A DNA stretch of 64,000 bases. Source: Caenimonas sedimenti. GTDB lineage: Bacteria > Pseudomonadota > Gammaproteobacteria > Burkholderiales > Burkholderiaceae_C. Shown piece by piece: positions 17,210 through 25,255 of this stretch. Position 1 is the first letter of the stretch. The number at the start of each line of letters is the position of its first letter. Location of the stretch: positions 186,001 to 250,000 of the forward strand of contig NZ_VOBQ01000008.1 in NCBI RefSeq assembly GCF_007833165.1, given 5' to 3'. The position numbers were made by a program, and so were the translations under genes. The notes under the pieces were generated by a model. The model did not search any database. It worked only from the letters and a program-made list of their open reading frames with translations, and was not told where the DNA came from.

Positions 17210-18355
17210 CTACATCCGCTTGGCTACTTCCTCGAGCATGACCTCGGTGGCGCCGCCGCCGATGGCCTCGACACGCGCGTCGCGCACCATGCGGGCGATC
17301 GTCGTCTCGTGCATGTAACCGAAACCCCCGTGGAACTGCTGGCAGTCGTACAGCACCTTGTTGACCAGTTCGCCGCAGAGCGCCTTGACCATCGAAACCT
17401 CCTTGACACAGTCCTTGCCCTGGGCATCGAGCCAGGCGGCGTGGTAGACCAGCGCGCGCCCAGCCTCGACCTGCGCCGCGCGCATCGCCAGGCGCTGGCG
17501 GATCGCCTGCTTGTCCCACAGCGTCGCACCGAAGGCCTTGCGCTCTCGCACGTAGTCCACCGTCATCTCGATCGCCCGCGCCGCTTCGCCCATGGCCTGG
17601 GCGCCGATCACCATGCGTTCGTTCTGGAAGTTGCGCATGATCTGGTAGAAGCCCTTGTTCTCGCCGCCCAGCAGGTTCGTGGCCGGAATGCGGCAGTTGT
17701 CGAACACCAGTTCGGCGGTGTCACTGCACAGCCAGCCGCTTTTCTTCAGCGCACGCCCGACGCGGAACCCTGGCGTGCCCTTTTCGACAATGAAGATCGA
17801 GATGCCGCGCGAACCCTTGGCCGTGAGATCGGTCTTCGCTCCCACAAAATACAGATCGCCATGCACGCCGTTGGTGATGAACATCTTGCTGCCGTCGAGA
17901 ACCCAGTGATCGCCGTCGCGCACCGCGCGAGTGCGGATGCCGGCCACGTCGGAGCCGGCGTCGGGTTCGGTCACCGCCACCGCGCAGACCGTGTCGCCGC
18001 GGATCAGCGACGGCAGGTAGCGCTGCAGCTGCTCGGGCGTGCCGAAGTTGGCCAGGTGCGGCGAGGCCATGTCGGTGTGCACCGTAACCGTGACCGCGTA
18101 GCCGCCGTAGGTTGAGCGGCCGAGCTCTTCGGCCAGGATCGCGCTGTACACCGTGTCCAGGCTGGAGCCGCCGTACGTCTCGGGGTAGCGGATGCCCAGG
18201 TAGCCGAGCTCGCCCATCTGGCGCATCACCGCGCGCGGCACCATGCCCGCTTCTTCCCAGGGCGCGGCGTGCGGCACGACCTCCTGTTCGATGAAGCGGC
18301 GCAAGTTGTCGCGAAACTGGCGGTGCTCCTCGGTGAAGTAGATCGGCTCGTTCAT
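17210..18355 (-). CDS. acyl-CoA dehydrogenase, possibly citronellyl-CoA-dehydrogenase-like
   Basis: ACAD of 381 residues: VTEPDAGSDVAGIRTR (128-143), FNQNERM-type segment (FQNERMVIGAQ) with probable catalytic Glu246, GGFGYMHETTIARMVRDARV, and a C-terminal IGGGATEVML. Its ATG overlaps the stop of the biotin carboxylase gene (4 bases). Carboxylase alpha, carboxylase beta, crotonase and ACAD next to each other are the same four functions as atuF, atuC, atuE and atuD of acyclic terpene utilisation, so a beta-methyl acyl-CoA (citronellyl-CoA-like) is a reasonable substrate guess; the sequence alone does not prove it. Confidence 0.87.
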   Translation of the reverse strand: MNEPIYFTEEHRQFRDNLRRFIEQEVVPHAAPWEEAGMVPRAVMRQMGELGYLGIRYPETYGGSSLDTVYSAILAEELGRSTYGGYAVTVTVHTDMASPHLANFGTPEQLQRYLPSLIRGDTVCAVAVTEPDAGSDVAGIRTRAVRDGDHWVLDGSKMFITNGVHGDLYFVGAKTDLTAKGSRGISIFIVEKGTPGFRVGRALKKSGWLCSDTAELVFDNCRIPATNLLGGENKGFYQIMRNFQNERMVIGAQAMGEAARAIEMTVDYVRERKAFGATLWDKQAIRQRLAMRAAQVEAGRALVYHAAWLDAQGKDCVKEVSMVKALCGELVNKVLYDCQQFHGGFGYMHETTIARMVRDARVEAIGGGATEVMLEEVAKRM

Positions 18356-20361
18356 GTTCTCTCTTCCGGTTCGATCACCACCAGCAAATCGCCGCCACGC
18401 ACCGAATCACCTTCGCGACAGCGCAGGTCAGTCACGCGGCCGGCAGCGGGCGCCGCCAGCGTGTGCAGCATCTTCATCGCTTCCAGCATCACCAGCGTGT
18501 CGCCGGCGCGCACGCTCGCGCCGACGCTGACGGGCACGGAGGTCACCAGCCCCGGCATGGGCGCGCGCAGGCTGTTGCCGGCATCCGCCCCGGCCGCGTC
18601 GCCGCCTGCGAGCGCGTGGCGCACGCGATCCACCCGGGTCCAAGTGTGGGTGCCTTGCGGGCCGCACAGCCACACGCGTTCGGCGCCAGGGTCGTGCACG
18701 CGCATGAAGCGGTGCGTCGCGCTGCGACCTGCGTATTCGACATCCAGCCGTTCGCCGTCGAGCCGGGCGGCAAAGCTGAAGCTGCGCTCGCCCACCTGGA
18801 CCTGCCACAGGCTGCTGCGGGCCTGCACCAACACCTGGTGCAGCGTGCGCGACGGGTCTTCGAGCAACACGCACACGCCGGCCGGCGCGGCATCACCGAT
18901 CACACGCCAGGCGCCCAGTGCTTGCCAGGGCGAGGCTGTGTACAGCGCGTGGGCGGCGAGCGCGCACCCCAGCGCGGCCGTGGCCAGGGCCTCTACCGTG
19001 TCGCCGCGCGGGTGCCAGCCTTCGGGGAAGCTGCGCTCGATGTAGTGGGTGCTGAGCATCTGCCCGAAGGCCGGCGCCCGCAGCAGGTCGGCCAGGAAGC
19101 CCAGGTTACTGCGTACCCCCAGCAGCTGATACTCGTCGAGCGCGGTGGCCAGACGCCGCGCGGCCTGCTCGCGGGTGTCGGCAAAGGCTATGACCTTGGC
19201 GAGCATCGAGTCGTAATACGGTGTGACGCGGCTGGCGGCGCGCACGCCGCTGTCGACGCGCACACCTTCGCCGGCGGGCTCCGTGTAGCCGACGATCGCA
19301 CCGATCTCGGGGGCGAAGCCGGCGGCCGGGTCTTCGGCGCAGACCCGCGCCTCGATCGCCCAGCCGCGGCGGCTCAGGTCCTTCTGTTCGAACGCCAGCG
19401 GCTCGCCCGCGGCGACGCGCAACTGCCATTCGACCAGGTCGATGCCCACCGTGGCCTCGGTCACCGGGTGCTCGACCTGCAGCCGGGTGTTCATCTCCAG
19501 GAAGAAGGTGTCGCCGCTGCCCGCGTCGTGGATGAATTCGATCGTGCCGGTGCTGTCATAGCCGATCGCGCGCCCGACCGCCAACGCGTGCCGGTAAAGC
19601 TGCTCGCGTTGTGCTTCCAACAGATGGGCTGCCGGCGCCTCCTCAATCACCTTCTGATGGTTGCGCTGGATCGAGCACTCGCGCTCGAACAGGTGCACCA
19701 GGTGGCCGTGCTTGTCGCCCAGCAACTGCACCTCGAGGTGGCGCGGCTCAGCGAGGTAGCGTTCGAGCAGAACACGGTCGTCGCCGAACGAGGCCTTGGC
19801 CTCGCGCCGAACGGTGTCGAGTGCCGCAGCGAATTCCTCCGCGGCGCGTACCACCCGCATGCCCTTGCCGCCGCCGCCGGCCGAAGCCTTGATCAGCACC
19901 GGGAAGCCAATGCGCGCGGCGGCCTCGCTCAGCTCCGCGGGCGCCTGGTCATCGCCGTGGTAGCCCGGCACGACCGGAACGCCATGCTCGACCGCGATGC
20001 GCTTAGATTCGATCTTCGAGCCCATCCGCCGGATCGCCTCGCGCGACGGGCCGACGAAAGCGATGCCGGCGGCCTCGCAGGCCTCGATCAACGCCAGGCT
20101 CTCGGACAGGAAGCCGTAGCCAGGGTGTACCGCCTGCGCGCCGGTGGCGCGCGCCGCGGCGACGATGGCCACAGCATCGAGGTAGCTGCGCGCGGCCTCG
20201 GGCGGTCCGATGCGCATGGCCGTGTCGCAGCTCGCGACGTGCAGCGCCTCGCGGTCGACGTCTGAATAGACGGCCACCGTGCGCAGCCCCATGCGCCGCG
20301 CTGTGCGGGCGATGCGGCAGGCGATCTCGCCGCGGTTGGCGATCAGCAGGGTGTCGAACAT
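18352..20361 (-). CDS. biotin carboxylase/BCCP subunit of an acyl-CoA carboxylase (MCC/GCC type)
   Basis: Alpha subunit of a 3-methylcrotonyl/geranyl-CoA-type carboxylase, 669 residues, the usual length. Order: biotin carboxylase N-domain (MFDTLLIANRGEIACRIAR at 1-19), ATP-grasp with KASAGGGGKGMRVV and the EMNTRLQVEHPVTE catalytic block, a C-domain, the MCC-type BT region, and a biotinyl domain with EAMKM (Lys630 biotinylated). It carboxylates biotin with bicarbonate and ATP. ATG at 20361; 13 bases after the crotonase stop. Works with the carboxyltransferase at 21184. The specific acyl-CoA is undetermined. Confidence 0.93.
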   Translation of the reverse strand: MFDTLLIANRGEIACRIARTARRMGLRTVAVYSDVDREALHVASCDTAMRIGPPEAARSYLDAVAIVAAARATGAQAVHPGYGFLSESLALIEACEAAGIAFVGPSREAIRRMGSKIESKRIAVEHGVPVVPGYHGDDQAPAELSEAAARIGFPVLIKASAGGGGKGMRVVRAAEEFAAALDTVRREAKASFGDDRVLLERYLAEPRHLEVQLLGDKHGHLVHLFERECSIQRNHQKVIEEAPAAHLLEAQREQLYRHALAVGRAIGYDSTGTIEFIHDAGSGDTFFLEMNTRLQVEHPVTEATVGIDLVEWQLRVAAGEPLAFEQKDLSRRGWAIEARVCAEDPAAGFAPEIGAIVGYTEPAGEGVRVDSGVRAASRVTPYYDSMLAKVIAFADTREQAARRLATALDEYQLLGVRSNLGFLADLLRAPAFGQMLSTHYIERSFPEGWHPRGDTVEALATAALGCALAAHALYTASPWQALGAWRVIGDAAPAGVCVLLEDPSRTLHQVLVQARSSLWQVQVGERSFSFAARLDGERLDVEYAGRSATHRFMRVHDPGAERVWLCGPQGTHTWTRVDRVRHALAGGDAAGADAGNSLRAPMPGLVTSVPVSVGASVRAGDTLVMLEAMKMLHTLAAPAAGRVTDLRCREGDSVRGGDLLVVIEPEERT

Positions 20362-20374
20362 GGCGCCCGTTCGC

Positions 20375-21172
20375 TTAGGCCGCACGCCAGGCGGGAGGCC
20401 GCTTGGCGAAGAAGGCCGTGATGCCCTCGCTGCCTTCCTCGGTCTCCCAGGCATCGGCTAGCTTGTCGGCGGTGTAGATCATGCTGGTGGACAGATCGTG
20501 TTTGTCCACGTAGTCGATCAGCTTCTTGGTCGCGGCGACTGCGCCGGGTGCGCATTGGAGCAAGTCCGCGAGTTCGCGCTCGACCGCCGCGTCGAGCTGG
20601 TCGTCGGGCGTGACCTCGGAGACCAGGCCGAGGCGGCGCGCCTCCGTCGCGCTCATGCGCCGCGCGGTCAGGAAGCTCCGGCGCGCGTTGGCCTCGCCCA
20701 TGCGTGCCACGACATAGGGCGCGATGTTTGCCGGCAGCAGGCCCAGGCGCACTTCGGTCAGGCAGTACACGCCGCTGTCGACCGCGATGGAGACATCGCA
20801 CACCGAGATCATGCCCACGCCGCCGCCATAGGCCGGGCCGTTGATGCGCCCGATCAGCGGCATGGGCAGCTCGTTGAGCGCGCGGAACATGGTTGCCAGT
20901 TCGGCGCTGTCAGCGACGCGCTCGGCGCGCGTCTTCTTCATGTTCTGCTGCATCCAGCCGAGATCACCGCCGGCGCAGAAGGTCTTGCCGGCGCCGGTAA
21001 GCACCACGGCGCGCAGCCCGGTCGCGCCGGCCAGCCAGGCGGCTGCCTGGCGCAGCTCGGTAATTAGCGTCGCATTGAGCGCGTTGTGGGTTTCGGGCCG
21101 GTTCAGCGTGAGCCGGGCCACGCCGCGGGCGTCGATGTCGAGCAGCAGGGTTTCGAAGGCAGGGGTCTTCAT
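20375..21172 (-). CDS. enoyl-CoA hydratase (methylglutaconyl/isohexenylglutaconyl-CoA hydratase type)
   Basis: Crotonase-family protein, 265 residues from the ATG at 21172. The pattern TFCAGGDLGWMQQ, NGPAYGGGVGMISVCD and YCLTEVRLGLLPANIAPYVV, in which the first Glu is Gly and only the second Glu is kept, is that of LiuC/AtuE hydratases acting on the carboxylated products of MCC or GCC. Its position between carboxyltransferase and biotin carboxylase genes supports that role: hydration of a 3-methylglutaconyl-CoA-like product to a 3-hydroxy-3-methyl form ready for a lyase. One of the firmer functional assignments among the crotonases here. Confidence 0.87.
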   Translation of the reverse strand: MKTPAFETLLLDIDARGVARLTLNRPETHNALNATLITELRQAAAWLAGATGLRAVVLTGAGKTFCAGGDLGWMQQNMKKTRAERVADSAELATMFRALNELPMPLIGRINGPAYGGGVGMISVCDVSIAVDSGVYCLTEVRLGLLPANIAPYVVARMGEANARRSFLTARRMSATEARRLGLVSEVTPDDQLDAAVERELADLLQCAPGAVAATKKLIDYVDKHDLSTSMIYTADKLADAWETEEGSEGITAFFAKRPPAWRAA

Positions 21173-21183
21173 CGTTTGGGCTC

Positions 21184-22779
21184 TCACATCCGGTAGACGG
21201 GGGTGGCGGTCTTGGACAACACGCGCCGCGTGGCCAGCGCCAGCGCCAGCGCCAGCACGCCGCGCGACTGCGATGGCGCGATCAGGCCGTCGTCCCACAG
21301 GCGCGAGGTGGCGTAGTACGGGTCGGACTGGCGGGCGTACTGCTCGCGCACGGCGCGCTCGGTCTCGGCCATGCGCGCCTCGTCGGCCGGGCCGCGCAGG
21401 TTGGAGCGCGCCAGCTCGAGCATCACGTTGCTGGCGATGTCGGCGCTCATGGTCGCGACCGAGGCACTCGGCCAGGCGAACAGGAACTCGGGCTCGAATC
21501 CGCGCCCGCACATGCCGTAGTTGCCGGCGCCGTAGGAGCCGCCGACGATGAGGGTGATCTTGGGCACGCGCGCGCACGACACCGCGTAGACCATGTTGGC
21601 GCTGTGCTTTGCGATGCCAGCGCGCTCGGCCTCGGTGCCGACCATGAAGCCGGCGATGTTCTGCAGGAACAGCAGCGGCACGCCGCGCTGGTTGGCCAGT
21701 TCGATGAAGTGCGTGCCCTTCAGCGCCGCCTCGGCCAGCAGCGCGCCGTTATTGGCCAGGATGCCCACCGGCTGGCCGTGAATCGCGCCGAAGCCGGTCA
21801 CCAGGGTCGAGCCCCACTCGGGCTTGAACTCGTGCAATTCGCTGCCATCGACCAGGCGGGCGATGATCTCGCGCGCGTCGTAGGGCTGCTTGGGGTCGAC
21901 CGGCACGATGGCGTCGAGCTCGGCCGGGTCGTACAGCGGCGGTCGTGGCATCAGCGCCGGCACCGGCAGCGGCGCCGGCGGCAGGCTGGCGACGATCTCG
22001 CGCAGCCGCGCCAGCGCCTGCGGCTCGTTCTCGGCCAGGTGGTCGTTGACGCCGGAGACGCGGGTATGCATCTCGGCGCCGCCGAGCGTCTCGCCGTCCA
22101 CCGTCTCGTTGATTGCGATCTTCACGATCGACGGGCCGCCGAGGTGGATACGTGCATTGCCGCGCACCATCACCACTTCGTCCGACAGCGCCGGGATGTA
22201 GGCCCCGCCCGCAGTGCAGCCCCCGAACACGGCCGAGATCTGCGGCACGCCGTCCTGCGACATGCGGCATTGCTGGAAGAAGTTGTTCCCGAAGTGATCG
22301 CGGTCGGGGAACACCCGGTCCTGCTCGGGCAGGAAGGCACCGCCGCAGTCGACCAGGTACAAGCACGGCAAGCGCAGCCGCCACGCGATCTCCTGCGCGC
22401 GGCGGTGCTTCTTCACCGTTTCGTGGAAGAAGGAACCGCCCTTCACGGTGGCGTCGTTGGCGATGAACATGCACGGCTGGCCCGCGACGATGCCGATGCC
22501 GGTGACGATGCCGGCCGCCGGCACCTCGTTGCCGTACTGGCCCCACGCGGCGAGCGGGGAGAGCTCGAGGAAGGCGCTCGCGTCGTCGAGCACGAAGTCG
22601 ATGCGCTCGCGCACCAGCAACTTACCGCGGCCGCGGTGGCGAAGGATGTGCGCGTCGCGGCCGCCCGTGGCGGCCAGCACTAGGCGCTCGCGCAGCAGTT
22701 CGAGCTGCTGTCGGCCGCGCGCCGCGGCCGCGACGCCGGCACCCGAGCGCCAATCGACGCGACTGGTCATCACTGCCAT
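21184..22779 (-). CDS. carboxyltransferase (beta) subunit of an MCC/GCC-type acyl-CoA carboxylase
   Basis: 531 residues starting MAVMTSRVDWRS at the ATG at 22779, which matches where MCC beta subunits begin; in-frame starts further upstream (for example 22908, inside the operator) are not supported. The oxyanion-hole motifs are NDATVKGGSFF, CTAGGAYIPALSDE and GGSYGAGNYGMCGRGF. It transfers the carboxyl group from biotin to the gamma (methyl) carbon of a 2-enoyl-CoA. The substrate-pocket helix reads HFGNNFFQQCRMS, unlike the FGRIFYNQ form I associate with leucine-pathway MCC. First gene of the 13-gene minus operon, about 130 bases after the 22906-22926 operator. Confidence 0.92.
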   Translation of the reverse strand: MAVMTSRVDWRSGAGVAAAARGRQQLELLRERLVLAATGGRDAHILRHRGRGKLLVRERIDFVLDDASAFLELSPLAAWGQYGNEVPAAGIVTGIGIVAGQPCMFIANDATVKGGSFFHETVKKHRRAQEIAWRLRLPCLYLVDCGGAFLPEQDRVFPDRDHFGNNFFQQCRMSQDGVPQISAVFGGCTAGGAYIPALSDEVVMVRGNARIHLGGPSIVKIAINETVDGETLGGAEMHTRVSGVNDHLAENEPQALARLREIVASLPPAPLPVPALMPRPPLYDPAELDAIVPVDPKQPYDAREIIARLVDGSELHEFKPEWGSTLVTGFGAIHGQPVGILANNGALLAEAALKGTHFIELANQRGVPLLFLQNIAGFMVGTEAERAGIAKHSANMVYAVSCARVPKITLIVGGSYGAGNYGMCGRGFEPEFLFAWPSASVATMSADIASNVMLELARSNLRGPADEARMAETERAVREQYARQSDPYYATSRLWDDGLIAPSQSRGVLALALALATRRVLSKTATPVYRM

Positions 22780-22905
22780 GGGCGGTGCCCTTTCGAGACG
22801 GCCGGTGAAGCCGGTTGCAGACGCCAGGAACTCTTCATTGGACTTCCGATCCTCGGCAGCGCCGATGCGCATGCGTATCGCCACGCCGCCTTCCTCGCAT
22901 TCTGC

Positions 22906-22926
22906 CATCAAACATACGTTAGTTAG
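22906..22926. promoter_or_regulatory. putative TetR operator, copy 1
   Basis: AACATACGTTAGTTAG (22911-22926) preceded by CATCA. The 21-base segment recurs at 30955-30975 with a single difference. Its core AACGTATGTT (minus strand) is an imperfect palindrome (eight of ten positions), typical of TetR-family sites. It lies 127-147 bases before the carboxyltransferase start at 22779 and just after the MFS gene's stop at 22988, so it marks the head of the second minus-strand operon. Remaining parts of 22780-22987 show nothing else I can support. Confidence 0.7.
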
Positions 22927-22987
22927 CTGACTTGTTTGGAGGGAAGCAGGGTGTGGGGGTGATGGAGGCTGCAGAATCGGCGCAAGG

Positions 22988-24247
22988 TCAACCACGCGGC
23001 AGGGCATCGTCCTTGACCCGAGACAAGGGCCACAGGGCCGAGAAAGTGACCAGCGCGGTGAAGCCAAAGGCAGCCCCAAAACTCGCACCGGCGGCGACCA
23101 CCAGGCTGAAGATTGACGGCCCCACGACATAGGCCAGCAGCAACAGCAACGTGGCGCCGGTCATGGTCTCGTTCAGCGTTTCCGGCGGCGCCAGGCGCGC
23201 GACTTCGGCGAACTGCACGCCGTTCCAGCTGGCCACCGTCAAACCGGCCAGCACCGCCAGCGCGACCACGCTCCAGGTCGGCCAGGCCGGCGTGCAGAAC
23301 GCCAGCGCCAGCGTGGTCAGGCCCGACCCGATCACCGCCCACCGCAGCACGCGCAGCCCGTCGCCCAGCCGATCCGAGATGAAGCCGGCCAGCGGCCGGC
23401 CTAGCGCGCTGACCAACTGCATCAGCGCGAAAAGCGCGCCGGCGGCTGTGAGCGTCCATTGCAGCTCGACCACCAGGTAGGTGACGAGGAACGCGAACCA
23501 CGCGCTCTGCCCCGCGCCCAGGCAGCCGCCCGCCAAGCCCATGCGGCGCAAGGCCGGCATCGCCACCAGCACCGCGAGCGGCTGACGCAGGTTGTTTGGC
23601 GACAGGAACATCCGCCAGTTCAGCCGCAGCGTGGTCTCGCGCGCAGCGTCGACGCGGGCCCGCAACGGCTGCACCGCGAAGAGTGTCAGCGCCCCCAACG
23701 CGGCGGCGATGGCCACGGCCAGGCCGATGCCCAGCGTCTGCGAGGCCCAGGGCATCAGCAGCCCGGCGATCACGCCGCCGAGCGGCACGCCGGCCTGCTT
23801 GACCGAGAACATCAGGTTGCGATGCCGCGGCGGCGCGAAGCGCTGCAGCACGTCCATGCCGGCCGACGACGGTGGCCCGATCGACAAGCCGATCAGCAAG
23901 GTGCCGACCACCAGCGCAATGGCCTCCGGCACCGCGCTCAGCAACGCGCCGAGCACACCCAGCGCTAGGCCAATCTGGAGGTTGCGCATCGAGCCCAGGC
24001 GCCGCAGCAGCGGCATGCCCAGCAGCAGCGCGACGACCGAGGCGCCGGTGATCATCGACGAGAGGTAACCCACGCTCTCGACCGGCCAGCCGATGCGCGG
24101 TGCGAGCGAAGGCGCCAGCGTCGGCGCGATGCGCGACAGGAAGGACACGGCCGTCTGCACCGCCAGCATCGCAAGCAGCGGGCCCAACCAGTCTTCATCG
24201 CGGCCGGTCTGCAGGCCCGGCGGGTCTTTGGGGCCGGCCGCCGTCAT
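22988..24247 (-). CDS. MFS transporter
   Basis: Major facilitator superfamily permease of 419 residues with about 12 hydrophobic segments in two halves, a central basic loop near residues 195-215 and the MFS-type loop RPLAGFISDRLGDG in the second half. It would move a small organic acid or related metabolite across the inner membrane, in or out. It follows the HMG-CoA-lyase-like gene after 31 bases, so it is the last gene of the operon starting at 30842. Direction and substrate unknown; importer of a pathway substrate or exporter of an intermediate are both possible. Confidence 0.85.
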   Translation of the reverse strand: MTAAGPKDPPGLQTGRDEDWLGPLLAMLAVQTAVSFLSRIAPTLAPSLAPRIGWPVESVGYLSSMITGASVVALLLGMPLLRRLGSMRNLQIGLALGVLGALLSAVPEAIALVVGTLLIGLSIGPPSSAGMDVLQRFAPPRHRNLMFSVKQAGVPLGGVIAGLLMPWASQTLGIGLAVAIAAALGALTLFAVQPLRARVDAARETTLRLNWRMFLSPNNLRQPLAVLVAMPALRRMGLAGGCLGAGQSAWFAFLVTYLVVELQWTLTAAGALFALMQLVSALGRPLAGFISDRLGDGLRVLRWAVIGSGLTTLALAFCTPAWPTWSVVALAVLAGLTVASWNGVQFAEVARLAPPETLNETMTGATLLLLLAYVVGPSIFSLVVAAGASFGAAFGFTALVTFSALWPLSRVKDDALPRG

Positions 24248-24278
24248 CCAGTGGCCGGCGGCGCGAGCGAGGGCAAGG

Positions 24279-25232
24279 TCACCCGCGCATCGCGGCCAGC
24301 GTGCCGCTGTGCATCAGGTGGCCGTTCAGCGGCCGGCCGATGATGCGTTCCGCCAGACGCGAGGCCTCGACCAGCTTCTCCAGGTCGATGCCGGTCGAGA
24401 TGCCCAGCTCCTCGCACATGAACGCCATGTCCTCCGTACAGACGTTGCCGGCCGCAGAGCCGGTCTTGTGCTCGGCGAAGGGGCAGCCACCCAGGCCGGC
24501 GACCGAACTGTCGAACAACTCCACGCCCATCTGCAGCGCCGCGTAGACGTTGGCGCCGCCCAGCCCGCGTGTGTCGTGCAGGTGCAGGCCGATGCGCGCC
24601 TGAGGCACGATCTCGCGCACCGCGCCGACGCGGCGCTTGATCTCTTCCGGGTTGGCCCAGCCCATCGTGTCGGCCAGATAGAAGGCAGGGAACGGGATAC
24701 GCCGGTCTGCACACACGTCGGCCAGCCAGCGCACGATGTCGGTGATTGCTGAGACCGGCACCGGTCCGCCGAGGTTGCAGCCGAAGGACGTGACCACATA
24801 GGCCTGTTCGAGCGGGATGCCCAGCGCGATGTAGCAGTCGATCCAGCGGAGCTGGCGCTCGCGGTTCTCGGCCACGCTGCAGTTGTTGTTGCGCTGCGAG
24901 AACGGCTCGGTCACGTAGAACACGATCTTGCCGTCGAGGTCGACCTGTTCGCAGGCGCGCGCTCGCTCGAAGCCGTTGTCGTTGAGCCAGAGCGCGGTGT
25001 AGCGCGTGCCCGGCCGCTTCTTCAGCCGCGCGAACAGCTCGGGCGAATCGGCCATCTGCGGCACCGCGCGCGGGCTCACGAAAGACGCGCACTGCACCTG
25101 CTTCAGGCCGGTGGCGGCGAGCGCGTCGATGAGTTCCAGGCGGTCGGCCAGCGGGTAGGTCGCCTTCTCCATCTGGAAGCCCTCGCGCGGGCCCTCTTCA
25201 TGGAACTCGACCTGCTTCGGGAATGACGTCAT
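24279..25232 (-). CDS. HMG-CoA lyase-like DRE-TIM family enzyme
   Basis: 317 residues of the hydroxymethylglutaryl-CoA lyase group, which split 3-hydroxy-3-methyl acyl-CoAs by retro-Claisen cleavage. Active-site equivalents are present: Arg16 (GPREGFQ), the metal ligands His217 and His219 (GLHLHDTRG) and the loop Cys250 (GLGGCPFAEHKTGSAAGN). The Asp that follows the Arg in HMG-CoA lyases (GPRDGLQ) is Glu17 here, and the usual Tyr after the His-x-His-Asp-Thr is Arg, hinting at a substrate other than HMG-CoA. It sits between the biotin carboxylase gene (25256) and the MFS gene, completing a carboxylase-hydratase-lyase set. ATG at 25232. Confidence 0.88.
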   Translation of the reverse strand: MTSFPKQVEFHEEGPREGFQMEKATYPLADRLELIDALAATGLKQVQCASFVSPRAVPQMADSPELFARLKKRPGTRYTALWLNDNGFERARACEQVDLDGKIVFYVTEPFSQRNNNCSVAENRERQLRWIDCYIALGIPLEQAYVVTSFGCNLGGPVPVSAITDIVRWLADVCADRRIPFPAFYLADTMGWANPEEIKRRVGAVREIVPQARIGLHLHDTRGLGGANVYAALQMGVELFDSSVAGLGGCPFAEHKTGSAAGNVCTEDMAFMCEELGISTGIDLEKLVEASRLAERIIGRPLNGHLMHSGTLAAMRG

Positions 25233-25255
25233 GGGTTGCTCCTTGCTTGCGCAGA

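Noticed and set aside
22779-23130. Longer N-terminus for the carboxyltransferase at 21184
   Set aside because: MCC-beta proteins begin at the MAVMTSR position (22779). The ATG at 22908 is part of the conserved operator, and the extra sequence has no similarity to the family.
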